DNA of 64,000 bases from Bacteroidota bacterium (GCA_947469885.1 CANIQT010000002.1:248001-312000); one strand, 5' to 3'. Shown: positions 35,601 through 43,721, counted from the first letter of the stretch. Program-made: numbers and translations. Notes: generated by a model from the sequence alone, not told the origin.

Positions 35601-36443
35601 AGAATTATGCCCTTTGGAACAAAAATACAACACTTTCCCGTTTGGATGAAGAAATGGAAAATCTTCGTCATACTCAGTATTGATGGGCAATCTAAGGTTT
35701 TGAGGAGTGGTCCATTCTCCGTTATCTTTTCGTTTAATGGTGTATATGTCTTTACCTTTGCTGACATCGTCTCCATAACTGGAAAAGAAAATTTGCGAAC
35801 TGGTGGACGAACTAAATATCACAGATGTTTCTTTTTTCTTTTTATCCAACGAACTTTTAAACTGTTTGTCTTCGGGCTTCATCAGTAATTTACCGCCCAA
35901 TCCGGTGACATCATACGCCCTAAAAAAATCTTCACGACTCATTTCTTTTTTTTCAGTCACCAATAAATCTGATAAATTGCGCAACAGCAGTTTTCCGTTT
36001 TTACACATTTCAATCTGTCTATCCACTTGCAATTTGGTAGCTTTGGCAGAGGATGCCACCTTTTTATATTCTTTGTATTTGTTTATCGCATCATCAAAAC
36101 GATAATTGAGGTGATACGCCTTTGCAAGATAATACAACACTTCTTTGTCCACTTCTTGTTTGGTGGAAGCATATTCCAAAAAACGAATGGGTTTTTCTTT
36201 GTCCTCAAACGAATAAATCATACACACTCCCAAACGGTAATTATAATCAGGGTCTTTGCGGTAAATACTGGTAAGTTGTGAATAGAGCGGAAAAGCTTTG
36301 TCGAACTCATCGTTTTCGAACAAAGTGTTTGCTTCCTTTTTCAAATCGGCCTCGGTAGCAAATTTTTGCTGTGCCTTAACTGTAGCAATGTTAAATGCCA
36401 ACAGTATTGTTAATAAAAAAATAAGTTGATTCGGTTTCTTCAT
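29676..36443 (-). CDS. Giant TPR/PD40/coiled-coil protein with three SPOR-like domains
   Basis: 2255 residues with signal peptide (MKKPNQLIFLLTILLAFNIATVKAQ). Order: TPR-like helices (about 30-150); PD40 beta-propeller repeats (about 200-345; IFFSSYGDDVSKGKDIYTIK, VLYFCSKGHNSMGGYDI); a CarboxypepD_reg-like domain (about 355-435); long coiled coil (about 540-800). Then come four repeats of about 90-100 residues (about 950-1575; YEEEIATKNKIANEVEREQ ... ITDSEKAS) separated by QQPTTNN linkers. Three SPOR-like domains (about 1634-1724, 1851-1934, 2166-2255; VFKVQIGAFAKP) end the protein. The front part resembles the PorE/OmpA-family envelope proteins of Bacteroidota, but SPOR replaces OmpA as the probable peptidoglycan-binding end. 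The linkers are encoded by heptanucleotide repeats. Confidence 0.88.
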   Translation of the reverse strand: MKKPNQLIFLLTILLAFNIATVKAQQKFATEADLKKEANTLFENDEFDKAFPLYSQLTSIYRKDPDYNYRLGVCMIYSFEDKEKPIRFLEYASTKQEVDKEVLYYLAKAYHLNYRFDDAINKYKEYKKVASSAKATKLQVDRQIEMCKNGKLLLRNLSDLLVTEKKEMSREDFFRAYDVTGLGGKLLMKPEDKQFKSSLDKKKKETSVIFSSSTSSQIFFSSYGDDVSKGKDIYTIKRKDNGEWTTPQNLRLPINTEYDEDFPFLHPNGKVLYFCSKGHNSMGGYDIFKSTWNEATFTWGNAVNLDFPINTPDDDILYVTDLQEKQAYFASARSSTTGKIEVYHINVDRKAIDLSLITGTVMKTGEDAVLDLKIVVKDLNNNSIVGIYNTSPVDGSYTMKLPNGGKYLFTIETPSLATQSEVVVLPVQHEFKPIVQEISLTPKKDKLVVKTIIEGTGDDSYMLATNFLKEKARMEVNVSDAINYSSRQETGGTSSQNSGNTTTANTSNTANSANTTAAKQGGKPPRSKLSNVDLLKVVNDDTKELETSAKDAKEQADIALNYANQKNQMAETKSKEVSQLLIDANKISDVTKKQAIISQANEKNALAQQLNEETASAFNLAKKLELVAEAKKKEADLSKQYAKDLGAAMKAPNAEEAIAKLDEQAKKLEALNKENPSTTSIVASLKLDQENKEKELAKTQRGITDTRQEITDNESIIAGLKADEAKARKDDLKQGLAKQIAELTEDNKGLQKELALKTAKAEQLEKDVEGIKNQSDLVKSVVEDSKTGTSEAAAASVANVDKTKLEQKLNDLAKTTTENTNSIAAGGAPVNGTTVNPTAPSTTTAQPPVAANTTQPATNSTTAAQPPVATNTTQPTTNNQQPTTNTTQPAANNSQPTTNNQQPTANATQPVATNTTQPTANNQQPTTTQPTIAQPTTTQPTTNNSQPTTNAVTLESINKKYEEEIATKIKITNEVEREQAKSNVLITWNKAVDDYIVKLKEQLAATKDPEEKKLVAKKITDSEKASSNLKVQTIESIAKVESLKKQEAAVAAANAANVTQPTANATQPTSNNSNPITNNQQPTTNNQQPTTNNSQPTTNNSQPTTNNSQPTTNNQLPTTNSSQPTTSTITLESINKKYEEEIATKNKIANEVEREQAKSSVLITWNKAVDEYIVKLKEQLAATKDPEEKKLVAKKITDSEKASGDLKVQTTESIAKVETLKKQQAAVVAANTANATQPTANATQPTTNNSQLITNNQQPTTNNQQPIATNTTQPTTNNTQLTTNATQPTTNNTQPTTNTTLPSSVSTSSINLKFQGQLNEANKMKKELDREQAKLNILRNWNKAIDDNIVKLNSELNATADAQEKAAIAKKITDAEKVSKDLKNQTTESVAKVETLKNPLPPVATNTTQPTTINQPPTTNNTQPTTNNTQPITNNVKPTTNNQQPTANNQQPTTNNQQPTTNNQQPATNNQQPTTNTAVSLASLNEKYVAELKSADKITNPVEREQSKTEVLKTWNKEIDNNIAKQKEELKNTADPEERKLYAKIIGDAEKLSKEIAAQTQQKALKVENLKKVQNAAIATNAPSSSNETLTTNPDNNNNGNTVGSTTTNNTTATVVLAPNEVFEKKNAPVYSSKKPIPVDEKIPEGLVFKVQIGAFAKPIPQDLFEGIRPITGETTPNGYIRYTAGMFVKFSSAQNAKDQIKGFGYKDAFVVAFLDGKRISMNEAFAMMGTTPTNLNSMQSIAANATQQPPNTTQPTTNNNQQTTNATQPTTNNQQPITNATQPTTSNLQPTTNATQPTTNATQPTTSNQQPVANETNHPTNNTNRISPNAIQPEAINSTIPATTTTNVPVAPGQIIYTVQIGVFSQTLPEAKLKNVPPVTTETTPNGYIRYNTGSFTSPKQAKKTKDAVVNAGFKDAFVTAYNKGKRITVAEAKQLETEGQPATTTTTTIVTANNSTVVPPVAPAVQNNVKLTDMAKETNLKIAANLQQPSSTTLEPVANNSVPETITTLPITAQEPIVSNVVPPTTNSQQSMTNTTQPITNNQQPATITNNQPTTTEELPSSIEELTSNIKQLSNTNERIVIDSIEDTDTTEAIVNTNPPATNTVKPANKKQPSSITAVQPPPVEYEPEIQPNVEQLPPLPDSTKQNLMDAISKYNEISVDSGVVFKVQLGVFKEQIPLNIANSYLGLAKKGIKNYKDESGNTVYILGSFRTKEDADRTKVEIEGTQLKDSFIVAFNGGKKISLEEANKLINK
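30997..33838 (-). repeat. Heptanucleotide (CAACAAC/GGTTGTT) arrays within the giant gene
   Basis: Several arrays of GGTTGTT-type 7-mers (plus-strand view) lie at about 31008-31160, 32026-32190, 32550-32720, 33060-33225 and 33590-33830. Three minus-strand units CAACAAC read as QQPTTNN whichever frame is used, so all three frames stay open. The best run is near 33171-33210, with four perfect units. Confidence 0.85.
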
Positions 36444-36456
36444 ATTATTTAACCCA

Positions 36457-36464
36457 CAAATTTA
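36457..36464 (-). promoter_or_regulatory. Bacteroidota -7 box (TAAATTTG) for the giant gene
   Basis: TAAATTTG on the minus strand, 13 nt upstream of the ATG at 36443, matches TAnnTTTG. Confidence 0.45.
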
Positions 36465-36566
36465 GGCTTTTTTATTAATAGATGCAGTTTCTTTTAAAAT
36501 TCCATAAACAATGGGGTGTTAATTTTTAATAAATGAGAGAGCAATTATTTTCGTTTTGACTTAAAA

Positions 36567-36695
36567 TGCCACAGATTCACAGATTAATAATAATGGCATT
36601 AAAAAAATATGTAGAATAGAAAGATGACACTGATTTACAGATTAGAAATAGAAAATATTATACTGAATTAACTATTAAATTTGTGAATCTGTGGC
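36567..36695. repeat. 129-bp MITE-like element with terminal inverted repeats
   Basis: TGCCACAGATTCACAGATTA (36567-36586) is the near reverse complement of TAAATTTGTGAATCTGTGGCG (36675-36695). An internal GACACTGATTTACAGATTA repeats the motif. No ORF is inside. It is the main content of the 335-nt gap between the two divergent genes. Confidence 0.7.
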
Positions 36696-36766
36696 GACAC
36701 TTTCAATTTTATTTTCACCTCCACACAATATTTTACCATTTTCTTCGTTAGTTGTATATCATTAAA

Positions 36767-36774
36767 TATCTTTG
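36767..36774 (+). promoter_or_regulatory. -7 box (TATCTTTG) immediately before the lipoprotein start
   Basis: TATCTTTG ends 4 nt before the ATG at 36779, with TTCG 19 nt upstream as a -33 candidate. Initiation about 5-7 nt past the box would give a leaderless or near-leaderless mRNA. Confidence 0.5.
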
Positions 36775-36778
36775 TGCT

Positions 36779-38233
36779 ATGAAAAATACCCTTTTTATCC
36801 TTTTATCGTTACTCGTTTTGGCTTCCTGCAAAAAAGACCAGCTACTTACTGATGCTGATGCAAAGCTTGATTTTTCTACCGATTCTGTATTGTTCGACAC
36901 CGTGTTTACTCAGGTAGGGTCAACCACCAAGTTGTTTAGAATTTACAACAACCATTCTCAACCCATGACCATTTCCAACATTCACCTGTTGCAAGGCAGC
37001 AGTTCTCAGTTCCGGTTAAATGTGGATGGAGTAAGTGGTACTTCTATTAATAATGTAGAGATTTTGGGAGGAGATAGCTTATATGCTTTTGTGCAGGTTA
37101 CGGTTAATCCTAATCAGGCTTCGCCCTTATTAATAGTGGACCAAGTGGTTTTTGAAACCAACGGAAACACCCAATCGGTTTATCTCACTGCCATAGGGCG
37201 GGATGTATATCTCCACAAACCCGACCATTTTCCAACCAACGGGCTTCCACCCTACTCCATTATTTCGTGCAATGCCACCTGGACTAACGACAAGCCTCAT
37301 TTGATTTTTGGTTTTGCGGTAGTTGATTCGGGTTGTACTCTAACGATGATGCCCGGCACACAGGTATACCTTCACAAAAATGCAGTGCTGTGGGTGTATG
37401 CTTATGGCTCGTTGCAGGTGCTTGGAGACCATGCCAATAACCAAGAAGTAACTTTTGAAGGCGACCGTTTAGAACCCGAATACAAAGAAATACCCGGCCA
37501 ATGGGGGTATATATGGCTGATGAATGGAAGTTTGAACAACAAAATAGATTGGGCTAAAATTAAAAATGGTGCTATTGGTTTAAAGGTGGGCGATAATTCG
37601 CAGAACTACTCCCGACCATCGCTCAACATCAGCAATACTATTATTAAAAACCAGAAAGCAGCTGCTATTTATGCTTTGGGAGCTCAAATTTATGGTTATA
37701 ATAATGTGTTTGCCAATTGCGGACAGTTTGTGGCTGCACTTTTTGGCGGTTCATTCCGGTTCGAACAATGTACTTTTGCCAACTACTGGGACAGCAACCC
37801 TAACAATGCCACCGGCAGTGCTACCACCGCAGCTCGTGCTACCCCTGCCATTCAGCTCACCAATTATAATATAGATTATACAGGGACTACTTATGTAAAC
37901 CCGCTGGACTCAGCTTACTTCCGAAATTGTATTGTCACCGGAGATATTGCCGATGAGTTGGCAATAGACAGCACCACGGCTGTTGCTGCTAATTGTCATT
38001 ACTTTTTTCAGAACTGCATTATAAAAACAGGGTTGAACGTAACCAATGGAGCACATTATAATACTATTTCGCAAAACATTAACCCTGTTTTTAAGGACGT
38101 GGGTAAAAATGATTATAACCTGACCCCTACCTCACCTATTAATAATGGAGACCCGACTTTATATATTCCACTAGATTTGAATACCAATTTCAGAGATACC
38201 CCTGATATTGGTGCTTACGAATATATACCTTAG
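36779..38233 (+). CDS. Lipoprotein with right-handed beta-helix (choice-of-anchor Q-like)
   Basis: I take the ATG at 36779 (MKNTLFILLSLLVLASCKKDQ), because the ORF-track start at 36752 precedes the promoter box and spoils the signal peptide. 484 residues, lipobox LASC (about 14-17). The N-terminal part is an Ig-like domain (VFTQVGSTTKLFRIYNNHSQ ... VTVNPNQASPLLIVDQVVF, about 35-130). The rest is a beta-helix with repeated strand-turn units (LNISNTIIKNQKAAAIYALG, YGYNNVFANCGQFV, FRNCIVTGDIAD), ending in DTPDIGAYEYIP, the usual ending of choice-of-anchor Q proteins. Probably a surface lipoprotein binding or cutting a polysaccharide; no catalytic residues can be pointed out. Confidence 0.85.
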   Translation: MKNTLFILLSLLVLASCKKDQLLTDADAKLDFSTDSVLFDTVFTQVGSTTKLFRIYNNHSQPMTISNIHLLQGSSSQFRLNVDGVSGTSINNVEILGGDSLYAFVQVTVNPNQASPLLIVDQVVFETNGNTQSVYLTAIGRDVYLHKPDHFPTNGLPPYSIISCNATWTNDKPHLIFGFAVVDSGCTLTMMPGTQVYLHKNAVLWVYAYGSLQVLGDHANNQEVTFEGDRLEPEYKEIPGQWGYIWLMNGSLNNKIDWAKIKNGAIGLKVGDNSQNYSRPSLNISNTIIKNQKAAAIYALGAQIYGYNNVFANCGQFVAALFGGSFRFEQCTFANYWDSNPNNATGSATTAARATPAIQLTNYNIDYTGTTYVNPLDSAYFRNCIVTGDIADELAIDSTTAVAANCHYFFQNCIIKTGLNVTNGAHYNTISQNINPVFKDVGKNDYNLTPTSPINNGDPTLYIPLDLNTNFRDTPDIGAYEYIP

Positions 38234-38262
38234 TAAAGAAAACAGAGGTTCAGTAAAAATTA

Positions 38263-38358
38263 TTGGAACGCAGATAACGCTGATGAGCAGGATTAAATAT
38301 GATATGCTTTTTTAGCAAACAAAGTTGAATAAATTCGTTTTCATTCGTTATCTGTACC
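38263..38358. repeat. Intergenic dispersed repeat, copy 1
   Basis: It begins ATTGGAACGCAGATAACGCTGATGA and ends AAATTCGTTTTCATTCGTTATCTGTACC. The right end (38331-38358) is the reverse complement, with about one indel, of the left end of the element at 45620-45708, and the left end is shared with 23811-23842. Confidence 0.65.
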
Positions 38359-38362
38359 TTTC

Positions 38363-39757
38363 TTATTCCTTCACAAACTTCTTTCTCACCGCTCCTCGGT
38401 TACTGAGCTTGTCGAAGTACACCTCCACAAAATACATCCCACTTGCCAAACCACTCACATCTATTGTTACACTTTTACTATTGACCAATGACCAATGACT
38501 GTTGACTTCCTCTCCAAGCATATTATAAATCTTCACCTGCTTAATTCCTAATTCATAATTCCTAATTCCTAATTCTTTACTTGCCGGGTTGGGGTATATA
38601 CTTATTTCTTCAGTGTTTGTTTCTTCATTTATTCCTACTGTTGTGCAATTGGCTGTATAATCTCCTCCTATCCATTTGCTTATGTAGTACATACTATCCG
38701 AATCTATTGTCCAAAAACCACCTCCTATATATAATGAATCATGGTAGACGGCACCACTTCCAATTGTATTATCAAATGTACTTCCTAAACTGCACCAATT
38801 TGTTCCATCCCACGTTGCAATGCGGTCTGCCGGAATACCTCCTGCTGTTTGAAATACTCCCATCGCATATAATTTGTTATGATAAACTAATAATTTAGCA
38901 ATTTGTCCGTTGGGTCCTCCTGTACCTCCTCCAACAGCACTCCAAGTTATTCCATTCCATTTTTGTATATTATCCCCTATATTACCTTCGGCTATATGAA
39001 AATAACCGGCAACGTACAATTCGTTATTGTATACTACCATATCTGATACCCAATCTGCACCACCTATAATGCCACCGTTTGGCATTGCCTGCCATAGTGT
39101 GCCATCCCAATATGCAATACGCGAGTGTGTTGAAGATGCACCAAAATTACCTGCCACATACAAATTACCCTGATATTCTGCCATACAATATACAGGATTT
39201 GTACTATTTCCAATTTGATAGTTAGGAAAGGCAGCATCGCTCCAACTTGTACCATTCCATTTTGCTAAACCATTAACCGGAAGGCTACCAACTGAATCAA
39301 ACTGCCCACCAATGTAAAGTTCCCCATTAAAAACTATCATGTCAATAACGCCACCTAAAGGCTCCGATGGAAAAGAGTACCACGTATTTCCGTCCCAACG
39401 GGCCATTGAATGTGTATTTACTAAACCAGCCTGAATAAAACCCCCGCCAATACACAATTCATTATTGTATCTGCACATGGCTAAGGCGTAAGCTATCCAA
39501 TTGTTCGAATGGTTTAAACCGGCACCTAATGAATCCCAGTTGGTTCCGTTCCAAGAGGCAATATTATGTGTGCTTACCCCACCAGCATTTAAAAAATGTC
39601 CGCTAACATAAAGTAAATCAGCAACCGTGTCTGTAAACATACATCTTACTTCTGATGAATGCACCCCATTCTGCAAAGAAGAAAAATGCTGGGCGTTTAC
39701 GTTTAAAATAAAGGATATGTTGATGAATAGTATAACAATTTTTTTTTCTACTTTCAT
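38363..39757 (-). CDS. T9SS-sorted beta-propeller-like surface protein
   Basis: 464 residues with signal peptide (VILFINISFILNVNAQ). Seven or eight short repeats of the type MARWDGNTWYS...VFNGELYIGGQFDSVG form a propeller-like region (about 25-370). The C-terminus is a type A T9SS domain beginning ISIYPNPASKEL and ending RKKFVKE. It is a secreted or surface-attached protein of unknown ligand. The sorting domain contains three unusual inserts derived from short repeats: ELGIRNYELGIK, SHWSLVNS and FDKLSNRG. They keep the frame, so the protein is probably still made. It is preceded by a terminator after the upstream SBBP gene and so has its own transcript. Confidence 0.87.
   Translation of the reverse strand: MKVEKKIVILFINISFILNVNAQHFSSLQNGVHSSEVRCMFTDTVADLLYVSGHFLNAGGVSTHNIASWNGTNWDSLGAGLNHSNNWIAYALAMCRYNNELCIGGGFIQAGLVNTHSMARWDGNTWYSFPSEPLGGVIDMIVFNGELYIGGQFDSVGSLPVNGLAKWNGTSWSDAAFPNYQIGNSTNPVYCMAEYQGNLYVAGNFGASSTHSRIAYWDGTLWQAMPNGGIIGGADWVSDMVVYNNELYVAGYFHIAEGNIGDNIQKWNGITWSAVGGGTGGPNGQIAKLLVYHNKLYAMGVFQTAGGIPADRIATWDGTNWCSLGSTFDNTIGSGAVYHDSLYIGGGFWTIDSDSMYYISKWIGGDYTANCTTVGINEETNTEEISIYPNPASKELGIRNYELGIKQVKIYNMLGEEVNSHWSLVNSKSVTIDVSGLASGMYFVEVYFDKLSNRGAVRKKFVKE
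38391..38577. repeat. Three different short repeats inside a T9SS sorting-domain sequence
   Basis: Within 190 nt of coding sequence are CGGTTACTGAGCTTGTCGAA (about 38397-38420), heptamer run CAATGAC (about 38479-38507) and heptamer run CCTAATT (about 38546-38577). On the coding strand (GAATTAG)n reads ELGIRNY and (GTCATTG)n reads SHWSLV(N). Confidence 0.8.
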
Positions 39758-39777
39758 AATGAAAAAATAATATAAAA

Positions 39778-39803
39778 CACCACCACTTCAAAAAGTGGCG
39801 GTG
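39778..39803 (-). terminator. Terminator between the two T9SS cargo genes
   Basis: CACCACCACTT pairs with AAGTGGCGGTG (11 bp, one mismatch, 4-nt loop), followed in the minus direction by GTTTTATATTATTTTTT. Confidence 0.65.
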
Positions 39804-39815
39804 CTTGGTGATTAA

Positions 39816-42800
39816 TTATTGCTTTAAAAACTTTGTTAATAAAGTATTGTCATCGGTGACAACCTTTATAAAATAAATTCCATCTGAAATATTATCTATA
39901 GAAATTTGTTTTTTAACAGTACCCGAAACCTGTCCTAATTTTTCACATTTCAAAATCTGACCTACAACATCAACAATTTCTATTTTGACTTCAGATTTTG
40001 ACTTTAAATTGAATACTACATTTAGCTCATTCATTGCAGGATTTGGAAAACAAATAATGTTGCCAGAATTATCTATATTGTCTTCATTTATTGACATAGG
40101 ATTGTACGGGTCCCAATATTTGAATTTAGATACAAAACCATTGGTTAAAATACCCGGTGCGGTAAAAACTCCATCAAAATAAGTGCCTTGATCTACTAAA
40201 GGAAAAGGGTTTGTCATGGTTTCTGTACTCCATGTATAGCCAACAACATAAAGTTCCCCATTAAACCAAGGACTATGGTCCATACACCCTACAGCCACAT
40301 CATAACCATCACCTCCAAAATACGTACCCCAAATATATTGAAACAACGGATTGAACCCCATTATCAAAGCATCCGCACCTCCGTACATTGTGCTTTGATT
40401 ATAACCAGGGTTACCGTTGTAGCTCAAATATTGGGTTGGGAAACTTTGGTCGTTGGTAACACCAACAATATAAATATAATTATGATCGTCAGTACAAATG
40501 CTGTTTCCTAAAGCAAACTTACTTGAATTACCTACACCATCAAGATAGGATGACCAAAATAAATTACCTGTTGTTTGGTCAAATCCTCCAATATATCCAT
40601 CATGTACACCGCTCATTGAGTTCCGAAAATAAGCTCCGCCAGCCGGATTAACAAATGGGAAAGAAATACTGTTTGTTGGGTGAGTTTCTCCTGTTACAAA
40701 AACGTGGTTCAACTGGTCAAGAGCTAATCCCCAACCAATATCATCACCATCTCCTCCATAGTAAGTTGACCAGCGCTGAGTATGGTCTGTAACATCTAAT
40801 GATGTTACAACTGCATCTTCGTCATTTGGACCTCCCGAATAAGTGGAGGCATTAGTAACAGGATAATCATTATTTGTTGTAGTACCTATAAAATAAATAT
40901 TGTTTGAAGCATCAAATCGGATAGTGTTTATTTCATTGGTTTCATCACCATTGCTAAAATTGCTACCTCCCATAAACGAAGCGTATTCCAATACTCCCGC
41001 TGGTGTAAACTCTAGTATTAATCCCCCGCCTGATGTTTCGTAACCAGTGTAACCGTTTTGATATAAATATGTACTATTTCCAGTTGAGCCGCCTACAACA
41101 AAAATATTACCATTACCATCAATCTCTATATCATTACCAAATTCTGAGTAATAATCTCCTCCGTAATAAGTACACCACATTTGGGATTGATATATTGCTG
41201 CTGGGTCTAACCTGACAATAAACATATCTTTTGCATCTTGACACCCCCCTAAACAACCATTTGTTGGGTCTAAATATTCCCCGCCCGGATTCTGAACGTC
41301 CAAGTCTGTACTATTTGTATGACCCGTTATGTAAACGTTTCCAGCAGCATCAGCAACTACTCCTTGTCCTACATCCTGTTCACTCCCCCCAAAATAAGTA
41401 GCCCATGATAAATTATTTACATCGTCAAATTTAATTACCACAGCATCTGTTGCTCCACCTTGCTGAGTAGGATAGATTACACCATTTGTATAAGGAAAAC
41501 CAATTCCTTCAGAATAACCTGTTATGTACTTGTTATTAGTAGCAGGTGATTTGTCAGATTTAATATCTAAATATAACTCCCCGCCTCCTCCATAGTATGT
41601 ACTCCAATATAAGTTTCCATTAGGACCAACTGTAAGTGGCATTGTTATATGACTTTTTACCACCTCAATAACCAACACTTTTGTATTATCAAAAGTACCC
41701 ACATCAAATTGGTAAGTATCTGTAGCAACTGCTGTCCAGTCAAAAATACTATCTGTAAGAGTAACAATACCGCCTCCCGAATTTAGCTGATAAGCTTTAG
41801 GTGGTTGAAACGAAATGCTGCCAATACTGCTGTTTACATTAAGTACATGGGTGGTGCCATTAATGGAAGTGGAACTTGCCCCGTCATAAAACTCTTCAAT
41901 ATTTCTTGGGTCGCCACCTGGTTTTACCACAAAATAATATTTGAAACCTGCATTGTTGCTATAATAAATTAAATCAATGTTAGGATACAGGTCAGGAGTA
42001 ACAAGGCGTTGGTTGCCGTGTATCTCTGTTATACCGTCAGGGCATTGAGGCAGGAAGTAATTCAAATAACTCGGTTGTTCTTCCATTGGGTACGTTTTTA
42101 CTTTTTGTGCACCGTTAAAGGCAACGTCTATGCGGTGAAGTGTGTCTTGTGTTGCCACCACTGTGTCCACATGCGCGAATACAAAACTAAAACTATTTTC
42201 TTGAATATACAAGGCAGGAGAAGTATTATTTGTGTAATACACTTGTTCGGGCACTGCCACAGGCACACTGTCGGCACTTACCAACTGCCCCCTGTTATGG
42301 TAATATAAAAAACTTCCGGCAGGTGCTTCACCATGCAAATCATCAGGAGTAACAATCATTTTTTCAACATACTGAATAGTCCGGTAATCGTACTTTCCCG
42401 GAGCAGTTGTTATTTGCCCCGTCACTTCTATATTACCATCCAAATCAATAGCAAGGCAGGTTGCGTAATCGTCCTGGTGGTTGTAACTATCCGAATAAAT
42501 ATTCCAGATTTCATTTCCGGCATTATCATATTTTATTGTATAATAATCCTGCCCGTTTATATGTGAAAGCTGCGCATTTCCAGTAATAATAACTTCATCA
42601 TTACTATTCAAAATCAATGCTGTCGCTTCATCGCTCCCGTTCAGCGAATCATTAAAATTTGTTGTCCACTTCAAAGTGCCGCTACTGTTGTATTTTTGAG
42701 TAGTATAGTTTTTTTGTTGTGTGGCAGAGGTAGTAAATCCGGTTACATACACATTGCCCGTATCGTCCACTGCTAGGCTTTTTGCCACATCGTCCAAACT

Positions 42801-43721
42801 GTCGTTTGTATTATAATGTTTTTCCCAAACTATGTTTAACAAGCTGTCCAACTTAATCACACAATAATCATAACCATGATAATTTATTTTAACACCACCA
42901 GCAATGTAAATATGTTTGGTTGCATCGGTTGCTACATCGTTTACAATATCAACATAAGATGTACTTGTGCTGCCGCTAACAGTAATAGTTACATACCCTC
43001 CACCATTAGAATATTCAATTACTGCACATTTATAAGTACTCGCACCCGTTTGTATTCCTCCTGTTACAAATACTTTGTGAGCAGAATTGACCATGATTTT
43101 AAAACCACCATCATTTAAGTGTGAAGAATAATCGTACGTACGAGCCCATTTAAAAGTGCCACTGCTATTATATTTAATAGTTGCAAAATCAGTATTACCA
43201 CTGTTATTCATTGCAAAACCGGTAACATACACATTACCGCTGTCCAGTTGCAAATCTGCTCCACCATCAGCCAAATTATAAGTATCGTCCCACGAACTTG
43301 ACCATTGCAAACTTCCATTCACATCATACTTTTGAGTAATTACATTTGTAAGCCCGCTTGCATCGGTTTCTATCCCTGTAATAAAAATATTTTCGTTTCC
43401 ATCAATCACCATCGCCACCGCACCATCATTACCATAACCACCATCCCATTGCTGCATCCATTGCAAATCACCTTTCGAATTATACAACACCAATAAAATG
43501 TCGTAGTCATTTCCGATAGCATTAATAGTTGAACCCGCCACTATCACATCCCCATTGCCTGCAAATGTTTTAGTAATGCTTTTGTAATAAAATGCCTGTA
43601 CACCATCAGTAGCTGTCCAGTTTTCGAACACATGAAGCTGTGCCGGAATTTGCGCTGTCAAATTAAAGCTCAAGCATATTAATGCGAGCAAGGTTGTAAA
43701 AAGTTGTAATTGTTTTTTCAT
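39816..43721 (-). CDS. SBBP-repeat/DUF7948-type T9SS surface protein
   Basis: 1301 residues, signal peptide (LLALICLSFNLTAQ). The first 440 residues hold repeated units NSKGDLQWMQQWDGGYGNDG / DENIFITG-like, i.e. delta-60/SBBP beta-propeller repeats. The middle (about 470-680) matches the DUF7948-like region (NIDLIYYSNNAGFKYYFVVK, PGGDPRNIEEFYDG). A second SBBP series follows (about 710-1190; WSTYYGGDGDDIGWGLALDQ, NVYITGHTNS). The C-terminus carries a type A T9SS domain (ICFPNPAMNELNVVFNL ... GIYFIKVVTDDN). Secreted or surface protein; function unknown. It is read just before the 38363 gene on the same strand, separated by a terminator. Confidence 0.9.
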   Translation of the reverse strand: MKKQLQLFTTLLALICLSFNLTAQIPAQLHVFENWTATDGVQAFYYKSITKTFAGNGDVIVAGSTINAIGNDYDILLVLYNSKGDLQWMQQWDGGYGNDGAVAMVIDGNENIFITGIETDASGLTNVITQKYDVNGSLQWSSSWDDTYNLADGGADLQLDSGNVYVTGFAMNNSGNTDFATIKYNSSGTFKWARTYDYSSHLNDGGFKIMVNSAHKVFVTGGIQTGASTYKCAVIEYSNGGGYVTITVSGSTSTSYVDIVNDVATDATKHIYIAGGVKINYHGYDYCVIKLDSLLNIVWEKHYNTNDSLDDVAKSLAVDDTGNVYVTGFTTSATQQKNYTTQKYNSSGTLKWTTNFNDSLNGSDEATALILNSNDEVIITGNAQLSHINGQDYYTIKYDNAGNEIWNIYSDSYNHQDDYATCLAIDLDGNIEVTGQITTAPGKYDYRTIQYVEKMIVTPDDLHGEAPAGSFLYYHNRGQLVSADSVPVAVPEQVYYTNNTSPALYIQENSFSFVFAHVDTVVATQDTLHRIDVAFNGAQKVKTYPMEEQPSYLNYFLPQCPDGITEIHGNQRLVTPDLYPNIDLIYYSNNAGFKYYFVVKPGGDPRNIEEFYDGASSTSINGTTHVLNVNSSIGSISFQPPKAYQLNSGGGIVTLTDSIFDWTAVATDTYQFDVGTFDNTKVLVIEVVKSHITMPLTVGPNGNLYWSTYYGGGGELYLDIKSDKSPATNNKYITGYSEGIGFPYTNGVIYPTQQGGATDAVVIKFDDVNNLSWATYFGGSEQDVGQGVVADAAGNVYITGHTNSTDLDVQNPGGEYLDPTNGCLGGCQDAKDMFIVRLDPAAIYQSQMWCTYYGGDYYSEFGNDIEIDGNGNIFVVGGSTGNSTYLYQNGYTGYETSGGGLILEFTPAGVLEYASFMGGSNFSNGDETNEINTIRFDASNNIYFIGTTTNNDYPVTNASTYSGGPNDEDAVVTSLDVTDHTQRWSTYYGGDGDDIGWGLALDQLNHVFVTGETHPTNSISFPFVNPAGGAYFRNSMSGVHDGYIGGFDQTTGNLFWSSYLDGVGNSSKFALGNSICTDDHNYIYIVGVTNDQSFPTQYLSYNGNPGYNQSTMYGGADALIMGFNPLFQYIWGTYFGGDGYDVAVGCMDHSPWFNGELYVVGYTWSTETMTNPFPLVDQGTYFDGVFTAPGILTNGFVSKFKYWDPYNPMSINEDNIDNSGNIICFPNPAMNELNVVFNLKSKSEVKIEIVDVVGQILKCEKLGQVSGTVKKQISIDNISDGIYFIKVVTDDNTLLTKFLKQ

